Part shown: positions 1 through 9,168 of the stretch, piece by piece
Layout of the letters: each line of letters starts with the position of its first letter
Position numbering within the stretch: the first letter of the stretch is position 1
DNA from: Sphingobacterium sp.
Lineage (GTDB): Bacteria; Bacteroidota; Bacteroidia; Sphingobacteriales; Sphingobacteriaceae
Direction of reading: 5' to 3'
DNA: 64,000 bases
NCBI GenBank assembly: GCA_029239355.1
Contig: JAQZAZ010000005.1
Coordinates: forward strand, 1 to 64,000
The notes under the pieces: generated by a model
Seen by the model: the letters and a program-made list of their open reading frames with translations, nothing else
Databases searched by the model: none
What the model was told of the DNA's origin: nothing
Position numbers and translations under genes: made by a program

Positions 1-1229
1 CCATTTTTTTCGAGACTGGTGGTTCCGTCGGTTCTATTGAACAAAGAACGATTTTCACCTGGATAATTAATGGTTTGCTTCAGCCGCGGATCGCGGTTTT
101 CAAGTTCGGACCATAGGCCATCATAGCCTTTGAATAGGGGGTTGGCGGTATAGTTGCCAGCCGCGCCCGAAGTATAGATCGGTTTGCCGTCAATACAGAG
201 ATATTCGTCAATAAGCCCACGTGTGGCCCCGCCTGCTGGCCGTGCTCCCGAAACACTATTGTTCTGGTCCCAATACCGTTGGGTGGCATGGCCCACCACA
301 GTACCATCATATACCTTGGCTAAAATAGCCTCTTTGTTGCCGTCCGAGTTTGGATCTTTCTTGAATGTAAACAGTTTCCAGTAAGGTGTTTCACCTGTAG
401 CATACAATTGATAGCGACCAGTGGCTATGATTTTTTCACAGGCATCTACAGAAGCTTCTAGGAAAGATTTTGCTGTACTTTGCAAGGATAACTCGTTGTG
501 ATAGGTGCGAAAGGAACCTTCGAACAGCCCTATTCTTGCTTTTAAAAATAGTGCCATATCCTGATTGATGCGCCCATCGGGACGGCCGGTGACACCTTCT
601 AGTCCCGCAATGGCCATATCGATAGTCATCATTAAGGAATCGGCGACCACGGTGCGCTTATCCCTAGGGTTGAACAATTCCTTGCTGTCAATATTGAAAT
701 CACTTGAAAGCCAGGGTACATCGCCAAACAGCATAAGCTTGCGGTAGTAATCCATGGATTTAAAGAAATATGCCTCCCCGATATATTTGTTCAGTCGGGT
801 AATGTCGTTATTGACCGCTGGCAATGCTTTGCGGTAGTTTTGGATAAAATAATTGACCGAGCGCAGGTTTTCCCAGGTCCAATCGACCGAGGTGCCTGCA
901 TTTGGCGGAATAAATGTGTTGTCCAGCATACGGTCTATATTGCCATAGCGGACCATATTGTCAGTCATAAAATCGCTAGCGAGTAAATGGCTGCCGCCAA
1001 CAACATTGGGGTTGACTTTGGCATCTGCCCAGACCGTACCATGCCCTAGAATATATCGGCTATAGAGGTTATTCAGGTAGAGTGTCAATTCCGTTTCAGT
1101 ACGTAATGAGTTGTCCCGCGATAGATCGGTTTCGGGACTTAGCTGTAAAAATTTATCGTTACAGGACTGGGTCAACAAGAGGGAGGCTGCTGCACCAATC
1201 ACGATTAATCTGAATATGTTCTTTTTCAT
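1..1229 (-). CDS. SusD/RagB-family nutrient-binding outer membrane lipoprotein (C-terminus cut by window edge)
   Basis: This is the surface lipoprotein partner that binds glycans or other nutrients and lids the SusC channel. The reading frame starts at the ATG at 1227-1229 and runs off the left edge, so about 409 residues are visible. The N-terminus MKKNIFRLIV followed by LLLTQSC is a lipoprotein signal peptide with a lipobox cysteine. The following segment (FLQLSPETDLS, then NLYSRY) matches the start of SusD mature proteins, and the repeated helix-rich regions (TWENLRSVNYFIQNY, GEAYFFKSMDYYRKL, FGDVPW) are typical of the SusD TPR-like fold. It lies 10 bases downstream of susC in the same operon. 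The substrate cannot be read from the sequence. The family call is secure. Confidence 0.93.
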   Translation of the reverse strand, partial: MKKNIFRLIVIGAAASLLLTQSCNDKFLQLSPETDLSRDNSLRTETELTLYLNNLYSRYILGHGTVWADAKVNPNVVGGSHLLASDFMTDNMVRYGNIDRMLDNTFIPPNAGTSVDWTWENLRSVNYFIQNYRKALPAVNNDITRLNKYIGEAYFFKSMDYYRKLMLFGDVPWLSSDFNIDSKELFNPRDKRTVVADSLMMTIDMAIAGLEGVTGRPDGRINQDMALFLKARIGLFEGSFRTYHNELSLQSTAKSFLEASVDACEKIIATGRYQLYATGETPYWKLFTFKKDPNSDGNKEAILAKVYDGTVVGHATQRYWDQNNSVSGARPAGGATRGLIDEYLCIDGKPIYTSGAAGNYTANPLFKGYDGLWSELENRDPRLKQTINYPGENRSLFNRTDGTTSLEKN

Positions 1230-1239
1230 AATAGTTTAG

Positions 1240-4200
1240 TTAGAAGACAATTTGGGCACCAAAAGCAATAGACCGCTTCTGTGGATAATCGGCGGATATC
1301 TGGTCGACGTCAAAAATTGTTGGTATTTTTGTGACTTCAAAAATATTGTAACCGGCAAGTGTGAAGCGTAATCGCTCGACACCAAATCGTTTGGTCAGCT
1401 CTTTGGGCAGGGTATAGCCCAATACGGCTTGTTTCAGTCTGAGGTAGGCACCGTTGATCAGGTACCGGTCCTGCACATTGACCGAAAGGCCATACATGGG
1501 AAATTCGGCATCGGTACGATCTGGGGTCCAGGACCGTTCGTACATCCATTTTGACCCTGCACCACCGCCCCAGTAGGAAGGTAAGCTGGTCCAGATATCA
1601 CGTTTGAGTACACCCTGGAATAGGAAATCAAGATCGAAATTTTTATACTGCACATTTCCAGTGATCCCAAAACGGTAACGTGGTGTGGAATTTCCAATGA
1701 CGACACGGTCACCCGGATTTGCCAGCGTATTCAAACCAGCATCTATTTTACCGTCCGGAATTCCTTCAGGTCCACCCAGATCCTGGTACCAGATATAGCC
1801 GGGAAATAGTGTTCCCTGATAAGCGCCATTGTAAATCCAGTTGCCATTGAGCGGATTTTTGCCGGCAAAATCACTTTCTTGCAGTATCCCGCCGGTACGG
1901 TATCCCCATATTTCGCCAACGGTTTTCCCATCATACATCACTTCCCTGTTCGATTGATTGACAATCATCATGGTCGTATTAGAAGCATAATGCTGTACTT
2001 TGGTCAGGTAGTCGGATAGGTTAAGGCCTACACGATAACGGAGCTCATTGTTAATCGTCTGCTTCCAAAGGAAAGAAAGTTCGAATCCTTTTGTCTCCAG
2101 TATACCCGAGTTTTCCAAAGGTGCAGCCGTACCCAAAACGGATGGGAACGCGGCACTGCCATCTGTCAGGATATCCGTGGTCTTTCTGTTGTAATACTCA
2201 AAGGTCACATCGAGTCTGTTTTTGAGAAATGTACCATCCAAGCCGATGTTCCAGGTTCTGGCCTTTTCGAAAGTCAGATAAGGCGAAACCAGGTCAGGCG
2301 GATTGATATAGACGATCTGTTCCCCATTGATCAGATAAGGAGCTTTTCCCGTATTCATTGTTGCCTGATATGGATAGATGGATGAAGGCTGATTGCCTAA
2401 TTTTCCCCAGCTTCCGCGCAGCTTAAGTTCGTTGAGCCAGCTTCTTGTACCTTCCATAAAACCCTCCTGCGATATCCGCCAGCCAGCGGAGAATGAAGGG
2501 AAAGTGACAAACCGGTCTTTTTCAGTAAACTTCGCACTGCCGTCATAGCGCAGATTGCTCTCAAAGAAATACTTTTCGGCATAGTTGTAGTTCACCCGTC
2601 CGAATACGGCACGACCCGCAAGTGTATACGCATTTCGGGATACGGTATGTAAAGATGGATCCTCGGCAGCATCCGGGTTCTGTACATCGGGCGAGATCAG
2701 TTTGCGGAAGGTGTTGGTGATCTGGTTAAATTTTGTGCGATCTTGATTATAACCAACTACGGTAGAAAAATGATGTTTCTCGGCCCAGGTCTTCTTATAA
2801 TCAGCATAGATATTAATTAAATATTTATTGGTGTTGTTGTTGTCAAAATAGGCCCGGTTCTCTGCGGCTTCGGCCTGCTGAGAGGTATACTGCCAGGAGT
2901 CTACGACTTGGTTAAGCTTTGGACTATACCGATTCAGGCTGTAAGATTGCGGCTGATAGCTCAGGTCGGCCTTTAGTTTCAGCGTATTGGGTATGAGGGT
3001 AAATTCGGGTGAGATCAACAAGGAAACTCTTCTGTCCGTGGACTGGTTGTTGGCCCCGTAGCTCAGCCAGGCAAGAATATTGTCTGTGTAAGTATTCGGT
3101 AACGGATCGTTTGGTCCTGTTTGGATGGGCATATTGATGTTTTTGTTTGTCTCGCCCATCATGGCTGTCCAAATGCTTCCCTTGCCCCCAACGATATAGG
3201 GGCTGTTGAAATTGGTCTGGTCAAAACCTATCTTTCCAAAAACGCTGAACCAACTATTTACTTTGGCATTGATATTCATCAGCGCGTTGTAGCGTTTCAA
3301 CTTATCGGTATTGATCTTATACATACCCGATTGATTCTGTAGGCCGCCGGAAATATAGTAGTTAATGGACTCGGCACCACCGCTGAGGTTAAGCGTATGT
3401 TTTTGCATCGGGGTCCATTTTTTGACTGCTTCCTCAAAGGGATTAACATTCGCGACCCAATTGATGGTGTTCCCTTCCTGATACCAAGCATTTTCAGGTA
3501 TGGGATTGTCCATGTACTTTTGGATCATCTCCAGCCTTTTTTCATCCGACGTGTTGGGTTTACCATTTGTCCATAGTGTTCGGTCCATACCCGATTTCTG
3601 GATCTCATAGGCGTTGAGGATATCAGGAAGGCCAGAAGGAGTATCAAAGTTGGAATCGAAGTTGTAGGCTATCTTGCCCTTTTGATTGAACTCTCCTCGT
3701 TTGGTACGGACCAGGATGACCCCATAGGCGGCTTTTGTACCATAGATCGCAGCTGCAGATGCATCTTTGACAAAGGACATGTCCATGATATCATTTGGGT
3801 TGAGCTGATTGAGGGCACCTGTGGTACTTTCGATCCCATCAATAATAACCAGAGGATCACCATTGACGGATTCAAAGACCTTTGTATTCGCATTATAATT
3901 CATGGAGGTACCGCCCCTGAGGTTAAATCCTGGCGTACTGTTTGGTGAACCGTTTCCAAAGGTAATGTTCAGGTTGGGGACGAGGCCCTGTAAGGCCTGA
4001 CCGATATTGGCGACGGGCCGATTCTCAAAGGCTTCCTTGCCGACATGTGCAATGGCGCCCGTGAGGTTGACTTTCTTTTGTGTACCGAAGCCGACAACCA
4101 CAACCTCTTCCAGTGCACTGTCGTTTTCTTCCAGTGCTATCGTTAAGCTGCTGGCAGTAGCACTGCTGAATTTTACGGTCTGCGGTTTGAAGGATAGGTG

Positions 4201-4770
4201 GGAAATCGTCAGGCTGCCTTCTGCAGATGAAGATTTAAGTGAAAAGTTTCCATTGCTATCCGAAGATGTTCTGGTCGTACTTCCGTTTAAACTTATCGTT
4301 GCATTTTCAATGGGCGCTCCGTCTTTTTTGGCAGTCAATCTGCCTTTAATGCTGTATTGTTGTTGCTGTTGCACCTGGACTGTATTTTTGGGTGCGCTGG
4401 GCAGCACGACAATATGTTTTTTGTGGATCTCAAACGCAACCGGCAGTTCGTCCGATAATTCCTTAAGGACAGTTTCCAGCTTTTGATTGTTGGCATTGAG
4501 GCTCACCATCTTTAGGTTGTTAAAGAGACTTTCATCATAAAAGAAATGATAACCGGTCTGTTTCTTGATTTCCTGAAAGATCGTTTTCAGGTCGCCTTTG
4601 TTGACGTGCATGGTGACCTGCTGGGCTTCTGATTTACCATATACACCATAGGTGAATAGTAATCCTAGAAACAAGGTGGCTTTGACCTTTTTTGAAATGA
4701 GGGGTGTAAAGCTGGGCTCGGTCATTCGACTCCCGAACAAGTAATCTTTACATTTGATAAAGTAATTCAT
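1240..4770 (-). CDS. SusC/RagA-family TonB-dependent receptor with STN signalling domain
   Basis: This outer membrane TonB-dependent transporter imports large nutrients together with the SusD protein encoded next. It has 1176 residues, usual for the family. In order it shows a signal peptide near residues 25-50 (ending GKSEAQ), an STN domain at about 50-115, a carboxypeptidase-like beta-sandwich domain at about 140-220, the TonB-box-like stretch EEVVVVGFGTQ, a plug domain (GQALQGLVPNLNI, then PLVIIDGIES and AAIYGTKAAYGVILV) and a long 22-strand-type barrel ending in FGAQIVF. The STN domain predicts contact with an anti-sigma factor, and a FecR gene and ECF sigma gene lie just upstream on the same strand. 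The start at 4770 is the only upstream ATG giving a complete signal peptide. Substrate unknown. Confidence 0.95.
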   Translation of the reverse strand: MNYFIKCKDYLFGSRMTEPSFTPLISKKVKATLFLGLLFTYGVYGKSEAQQVTMHVNKGDLKTIFQEIKKQTGYHFFYDESLFNNLKMVSLNANNQKLETVLKELSDELPVAFEIHKKHIVVLPSAPKNTVQVQQQQQYSIKGRLTAKKDGAPIENATISLNGSTTRTSSDSNGNFSLKSSSAEGSLTISHLSFKPQTVKFSSATASSLTIALEENDSALEEVVVVGFGTQKKVNLTGAIAHVGKEAFENRPVANIGQALQGLVPNLNITFGNGSPNSTPGFNLRGGTSMNYNANTKVFESVNGDPLVIIDGIESTTGALNQLNPNDIMDMSFVKDASAAAIYGTKAAYGVILVRTKRGEFNQKGKIAYNFDSNFDTPSGLPDILNAYEIQKSGMDRTLWTNGKPNTSDEKRLEMIQKYMDNPIPENAWYQEGNTINWVANVNPFEEAVKKWTPMQKHTLNLSGGAESINYYISGGLQNQSGMYKINTDKLKRYNALMNINAKVNSWFSVFGKIGFDQTNFNSPYIVGGKGSIWTAMMGETNKNINMPIQTGPNDPLPNTYTDNILAWLSYGANNQSTDRRVSLLISPEFTLIPNTLKLKADLSYQPQSYSLNRYSPKLNQVVDSWQYTSQQAEAAENRAYFDNNNTNKYLINIYADYKKTWAEKHHFSTVVGYNQDRTKFNQITNTFRKLISPDVQNPDAAEDPSLHTVSRNAYTLAGRAVFGRVNYNYAEKYFFESNLRYDGSAKFTEKDRFVTFPSFSAGWRISQEGFMEGTRSWLNELKLRGSWGKLGNQPSSIYPYQATMNTGKAPYLINGEQIVYINPPDLVSPYLTFEKARTWNIGLDGTFLKNRLDVTFEYYNRKTTDILTDGSAAFPSVLGTAAPLENSGILETKGFELSFLWKQTINNELRYRVGLNLSDYLTKVQHYASNTTMMIVNQSNREVMYDGKTVGEIWGYRTGGILQESDFAGKNPLNGNWIYNGAYQGTLFPGYIWYQDLGGPEGIPDGKIDAGLNTLANPGDRVVIGNSTPRYRFGITGNVQYKNFDLDFLFQGVLKRDIWTSLPSYWGGGAGSKWMYERSWTPDRTDAEFPMYGLSVNVQDRYLINGAYLRLKQAVLGYTLPKELTKRFGVERLRFTLAGYNIFEVTKIPTIFDVDQISADYPQKRSIAFGAQIVF

Positions 4771-4875
4771 ATATTCAGCAATAGGGTTGGTTTTTTTTGG
4801 TTTTAATTCAGGTACTCAGGTACCTTTGGTTAACGTCGACTGACGCGGTACCGCTAAGTTTGGTTAAGTAATAAT

Positions 4876-4900
4876 TTAGATCATAGGTAGGTCCTCCTTT
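4876..4900 (-). promoter_or_regulatory. Strong Shine-Dalgarno followed by a two-codon start-stop element in the fecR-susC gap
   Basis: On the minus strand an AAAGGAGG sequence (about 4893-4900) is followed eight bases later by ATG ATC TAA (4884-4876), giving a minimal Met-Ile-stop reading frame. It lies just after the fecR stop and about 105 bases upstream of the susC start, which itself has no comparable ribosome-binding site. It may be a leader translation element or a relic of a lost gene. Only the sequence arrangement is certain; the role is inferred. Confidence 0.3.
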
Positions 4901-4917
4901 AATAATTGCTTGTCTTG

Positions 4918-6120
4918 TTAATTCTTATTCTTTACGGTGACGGTTTTTTTGTCAATGACGAATTCAACTCCGGCACCACGTTTTATTAATTCCAGGGCTT
5001 CGGCCAGGCTGACGCTTCGGCTGATGCTTCCGCCAAAGGTTTTCTTGGTGATCTGACCCTGGTAAATGACTTTAATAGCATACCATCGCGCCAGTTGCTC
5101 CATAATATCCTGTATCTGGTCATGCTCGAAATAGAAGTAGCCCTGCTGCCAGGCGGTTTCCTTTTCAATATTCGCTTGGGAGATGCGCATGTCATTGCCA
5201 TTGAATTCAGCTTTTTGCCCGGGGATTAACTGTTTTGTTGTTTTGTTCTTATTGGTCAGCTGAATACTGCCATTGATCAGTGTGACATTGGATGAGCTAC
5301 TGTTGTAGGCCGTTAGATTGAAGGCGGTGCCTAGGACTTTAATATCGCCATGGGCAGTACGGACAATAAATGGTCGATTTTTTTCGTGCGCCACTTCAAA
5401 GTAAGCTTCACCGCGCAGTTCTACCTGTCGGATCGATTTGCCGAAGGCCAATGGGTAGCTCAACTCGGAAGCCGAATTGACCCAGACTTTGGTGCCGTCG
5501 GGAAGCACCATCCGGTAGAATCCCGATGCGGGGACTGTCAAGGTGTTTTTTAAGGTAGCCAGTTCTGCCAGCGCGCTGTTTGGTTTGTAATGCAGTTGTC
5601 CATCGCTAATCTGGAGCTGTTCACCATGCTGTTCCTTTAAGGTCGCTTGCTCCTGGGATAGTTCTACCTTCTTACCGTTGGAAAGGGTGAGTGTGGCTTT
5701 CTGCCCCCCGGGTAATACATCATTTTTATAATGATATACTTGATCGGCGACAATCTGTTTATCCTGATGTATCGTGTTTAGGAGCAGCGCGGCGCCAACA
5801 ATGAGGAGCAGGCTGGCGGCTATACCCACATAGATTTTTAGGTTTCGGATGCTGCGAATGCCGACTGATCGGGTTGCGGATTTGGCAGGTTCGTAGGTTA
5901 AGATTTTAGTTCTTGCCTGATCGAGGTCAAGGCTATTCCAAAACTGGGCATCGCTGGATTTGACACCTCGACTGGTATATTTCTCCCATTGATCGCGCAA
6001 GGTAGGATCATCTCCAAAGAGTTTTTGGAGGGATTGTAAGTCTGCTTGACTTAGTGTCCCACTAAAGTGTTTTACTAAGTAATCTACTAGTATAAATTGG
6101 TGATCCTTCATGTTCTTCAA
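4918..6120 (-). CDS. FecR-family anti-sigma factor
   Basis: This inner-membrane regulator passes a signal from the STN domain of the SusC receptor to the ECF sigma factor. It has 400 residues. The N-terminal cytoplasmic part (to about residue 90) would hold the sigma factor. One membrane segment (KIYVGIAASLLLIVGAALLL) lies near residues 90-115. The periplasmic FecR domain shows the typical GFYRMVLPDGTKVWVNSASELSYP and ELRGEAYFEVAHEKNRPF blocks, and the C-terminal DUF4974-type domain (YFEHDQIQDIMEQLARWY, then GAGVEFVIDKKTV) resembles an STN fold. It lies between the sigma gene and susC, all on the minus strand, a standard Bacteroidota arrangement. Confidence 0.95.
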   Translation of the reverse strand: MKNMKDHQFILVDYLVKHFSGTLSQADLQSLQKLFGDDPTLRDQWEKYTSRGVKSSDAQFWNSLDLDQARTKILTYEPAKSATRSVGIRSIRNLKIYVGIAASLLLIVGAALLLNTIHQDKQIVADQVYHYKNDVLPGGQKATLTLSNGKKVELSQEQATLKEQHGEQLQISDGQLHYKPNSALAELATLKNTLTVPASGFYRMVLPDGTKVWVNSASELSYPLAFGKSIRQVELRGEAYFEVAHEKNRPFIVRTAHGDIKVLGTAFNLTAYNSSSSNVTLINGSIQLTNKNKTTKQLIPGQKAEFNGNDMRISQANIEKETAWQQGYFYFEHDQIQDIMEQLARWYAIKVIYQGQITKKTFGGSISRSVSLAEALELIKRGAGVEFVIDKKTVTVKNKN

Positions 6121-6195
6121 TCGGCTGTTTGATTAAAAGAGCCACAAGGGGTGCAAAAGGATGGAAGGAAAAATAGAAAAAAGTGTAAAAAACTA

Positions 6196-6744
6196 TTAGT
6201 CAGGCAATAAAAATAGTAGAAGCGTCAGCACCCGGCCATCCAAGCGCGCACGTAGCAGCTGGATGGCTCTTTTTTTCTGGCTTTTGACAGTATTGATTGA
6301 AATGGTCAGGTTATTGGCGATTTCTTCGTTGGAGCATTTTTCAAATATTGCCATATGCAGCACCTGCCTACACCCCTGTGGCAATTTATTGATCGCTTCC
6401 ATCAGCTGGTTAATGACTTCGGCCTGGATCATGGCATCCATTACAGTCTCCTCTTCGATCATATCCTTATCGAGCTGATTGACGTATTTGCTCCTTGTTT
6501 TTTCATTTCGGATCTGTTTGAGGCAATTGTTTCGGATGGCGATAAAGAGATAGCCTTTTCGGGCGTGCTCCTCCTCGGGCAGGGTATTGCGCCCTTCGCA
6601 AAGTCCGGCAAAAAAGCTCTGCACAACATCCTCGGCCTGTGCTTCGTCGTGAAGGATATTGTTTGCAAAGAGACAAAGCTGTCGGTAATATTGCTGGAAA
6701 AGGGGTTCTATATTGTAGGGTAAAGCTATCTGCAAGTTTTTCAA
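6196..6744 (-). CDS. ECF RNA polymerase sigma factor (Bacteroidota family)
   Basis: This 182-residue ECF sigma factor probably directs transcription of the adjacent fecR-susC-susD genes when released by FecR. Region 2 is seen as LFQQYYRQLCLFANNIL and AEDVVQSFFAGLCEG. Region 4 is seen as INKLPQGCRQVLHMAIFEKCSNEEIANNLTIS with the recognition helix segment INTVKSQKKRAIQLLR. No ATG lies between the upstream in-frame stop and the conserved N-terminus, so the start is probably the TTG at 6742-6744. A hydrophobic tail (LTLLLFLLPD) is common in this family. The next gene, at 7036-8901, is on the same strand but upstream and functionally separate. Confidence 0.93.
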   Translation of the reverse strand: MKNLQIALPYNIEPLFQQYYRQLCLFANNILHDEAQAEDVVQSFFAGLCEGRNTLPEEEHARKGYLFIAIRNNCLKQIRNEKTRSKYVNQLDKDMIEEETVMDAMIQAEVINQLMEAINKLPQGCRQVLHMAIFEKCSNEEIANNLTISINTVKSQKKRAIQLLRARLDGRVLTLLLFLLPD

Positions 6745-7035
6745 CCGGTTTAATCAAGTATTAAGAAATCGACATAACAGGGGCTCCGAGAGCACGGTAT
6801 AAATATAGGGAAATATGCTTAGGTTTGGAGCGGGAGCAGGCTGCGGTTAGTTTATTTCTTCGAAAACGATTGAGTACCGGCTACTGTTCAGCTGTTGACA
6901 ATCGCTTCGGTTTATTTGGCATCGCTCAAACATCATGGCGTACCCTATATCATTTGTTAAAATGACGATAAAGGTCCAAATAGGTCTTGCTTCTTTTTGG
7001 ATAAATCGGGGAAAATAAGTGGAATAGGACAGGAT

Positions 7036-8901
7036 TTATTGCTCATTTTTCGGTAGTAAGAATGAAAAGGTCGAGCCGGTACCGAGTTCACTTTCGACCT
7101 CAATTTTTGAGTCGTGATATTTGAGGATTTCGGCAACAATATAGAGGCCGATGCCAAAACCTGAAATGCTTGCAACAGTATCGTTTTCGACGCGATAAAA
7201 GCGTTCAAATAATTTTTTCTGATCGGTTTTTCTTATCCCAACTCCCTCATCACTTACATAGATCTTTAAATAATCACCAAAATTCTCACTGCCTATCGTT
7301 ACCTTCCCGCCTGCGGGCGAATATTTAATGGCATTACTGACCAGATTGTTCAGCACCTGACCAATTTTATCACGATCCGCAAAAACCTTATCCGATGGGG
7401 CACAAATAATTTGGATGTAGTGCTGTTCGGTCATAAAAGAAGCTTCTTCCTTAATCTCTTGTAGGAGGCCCTCAAGTTGCACCATTTTTTTCCGGAGCTG
7501 TATTTTACGCTCTTCTATACGGGCCAAGCTGAGAAAATCGCGAATCATTGCCGACATACGCCCTGTATGGCCTTCAATTTTTTGTGCCATTTTAGCCACC
7601 AAATCATTTTCGCTTTGGCGGCTCATTCTTTGCATGACCTGCGCGCAGAGTAAAATCGATGTAAGCGGGGTTTTTAATTCATGGCTTACCATAGAGATAA
7701 AGTCATTTTTCTTTTGCTCTTCCTGTACCTTGGCTGTAATATCTCGCGCAATCTTTGATATTCCGGTAATTTGGCCAGCTGAATTTTTTATTGGGGAAAT
7801 CGTAAGTGATACATCGATCTGTTTGCCGCCCCTGGTCTTCCGTTTGGTTTCAAGATATCGGATAGATTCGCCCGATCTCAACTGCTCTAAAATGAAGTCT
7901 TCCTCGTGCCAGCGATCTTCGGGAATAATTTTTTTAATCGACTGGCCGATCATTTCTTCGGCCGAAAAACCAAATACCTGTTCCGCGGCATCATTCCAGC
8001 TCGTGATAATGCCTTCCAATGTTTTGCCGACAATAGCATCATAGGAAGAATTGACGATGGCTACCAACTGGGCATTATTTTCCTCGGCTTCTTTTCTTTC
8101 GGTAACGTCGAGGATGGACCCAATTATCCTATGGAGTGTTTTGGTGCCTTCAAAATGTGCTATCCCACGAACTTCGATCCACAAAGGCATGGTCTGTCCA
8201 GGTTTTAATACCCTGCAGGTAAAACTGAAATTTTCATCGACAGTGGCGTTTTGTAAATTGCGGAGCACCTGATCTACGATAACACGATCTTCAGGATAAA
8301 TATGGTTCAAAATTGCATAGATACTATTTTCATCGAAGGTAAGCCCGAGCATTCGCTTCGCTTCTGGAGAAAAGTATATTTTTCCTGTTTCAAGAACCCA
8401 GTCCCAGGTGCCCAGATCAGTTGCCGCAATGGCCATCCGTAAACGCTCTTCACTTTTTTTAAGAAGAAGTACTATTTTATTTTTTCGTCCTTCTTCCGCT
8501 AATCTTCTTTCCTCTTCTTCGACCAACTTGGTGACGTCTTTAGTGAAACATCTGGAATAGATAAATTTGCCGTCGACCATTAAAGCATTTGAGCTGATAT
8601 GGACATGTTTGATCGATCCATCCTTGCACTTAAGCCGGGCTGGAAAGTCACGCAGGGTTTCGTTATTCAATAGCCGCGTTAGTATTTCTTGTATGACTGG
8701 TAGATCTGCATGGAAATCCTGGATTGGAAAGCCGATATACTCCTCTTTTTTATAACCTAATAAATCTAATTCGGCCTGATTGGCCCATATGATTATACCA
8801 TTTCCATCAACACGGTGAAGGGGCACCGAGCCATTCTCAATAAAATCGGATAGTTCGGCGATTTTTAGCTTTAGCGCATCTATTTCGTTTTCCATTTCCA
8901 T
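7036..8901 (-). CDS. Cytoplasmic PAS-domain sensor histidine kinase
   Basis: This is a soluble histidine kinase of about 621 residues with no membrane segments. Three PAS domains are visible: one from about residue 20 (IENGSVPLHRVDGNGIIIW), a second with LGTWDWVLETGKIYFSPEA and a PAC-like end (ILDVTERKEAEE), and a third with NSSYDAIVGKTLEGIITSW. The HisKA box is FISMVSHELKTPL, and the ATPase domain has NLVSNAIKYSP, DEGVGI and GFGIGLYIV. The frame stays open to 9105, but I choose the ATG at 8901 because AGGAAGA precedes it and an intrinsic terminator hairpin lies inside the longer version. No response regulator is adjacent on this strand, so its partner is unknown. Transcribed divergently from the barrel gene at 9169. 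Confidence 0.9.
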   Translation of the reverse strand: MEMENEIDALKLKIAELSDFIENGSVPLHRVDGNGIIIWANQAELDLLGYKKEEYIGFPIQDFHADLPVIQEILTRLLNNETLRDFPARLKCKDGSIKHVHISSNALMVDGKFIYSRCFTKDVTKLVEEEERRLAEEGRKNKIVLLLKKSEERLRMAIAATDLGTWDWVLETGKIYFSPEAKRMLGLTFDENSIYAILNHIYPEDRVIVDQVLRNLQNATVDENFSFTCRVLKPGQTMPLWIEVRGIAHFEGTKTLHRIIGSILDVTERKEAEENNAQLVAIVNSSYDAIVGKTLEGIITSWNDAAEQVFGFSAEEMIGQSIKKIIPEDRWHEEDFILEQLRSGESIRYLETKRKTRGGKQIDVSLTISPIKNSAGQITGISKIARDITAKVQEEQKKNDFISMVSHELKTPLTSILLCAQVMQRMSRQSENDLVAKMAQKIEGHTGRMSAMIRDFLSLARIEERKIQLRKKMVQLEGLLQEIKEEASFMTEQHYIQIICAPSDKVFADRDKIGQVLNNLVSNAIKYSPAGGKVTIGSENFGDYLKIYVSDEGVGIRKTDQKKLFERFYRVENDTVASISGFGIGLYIVAEILKYHDSKIEVESELGTGSTFSFLLPKNEQ

Positions 8902-9016
8902 TATGACAAAATCTTCCTGTGGTACAAATCTAAAGTGAGTTAAGGCTTTCTCACTAGGATAAAGATAAGGATAATTAAGAAAATCTGGGCAATCTAGGCT
9001 ATTGATACAGCCCGGC

Positions 9017-9050
9017 AAAAAAAAGCTGGACGAGATCTCGCCCAGCTTTA
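9017..9050 (-). terminator. Intrinsic terminator in the leader of the PAS kinase
   Basis: An almost perfect palindrome, with arms AAAGCTGG and CCAGCTTT around the core CGAGATCTCG and one mismatched pair, is followed on the minus strand by eight T residues. It lies 116 bases upstream of the chosen kinase start and downstream of the divergent promoter region, so no complete gene precedes it in that direction. It may act as an attenuator in the kinase leader or end a short transcript. Confidence 0.7.
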
Positions 9051-9113
9051 GTGGGATTTCGATTTTTACAAGGCGACCATTCATCCCGCAGATATTACCA
9101 TTCAAATAAATTA

Positions 9114-9145
9114 TTTAGGCAAAGGCTGCTAAGCGAATACATTCG
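9114..9145 (+). promoter_or_regulatory. Possible Bacteroidota promoter of the barrel-LytS-LytTR operon
   Basis: TTTA at 9114-9117, 20 bases, then TACATTCG at 9138-9145 resembles the Bacteroidota pattern TTTG-N20-TAnnTTTG with one mismatch in each element. It lies 24 bases upstream of the ATG at 9169. Pattern match only. Confidence 0.3.
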
Positions 9146-9168
9146 TGGTAAATTAAAGAACACGAACA

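Noticed and set aside
8902..9105. 68-residue N-terminal extension of the PAS kinase
   Set aside because: It would be encoded across an intrinsic terminator, and a good start with AGGAAGA lies at 8901.
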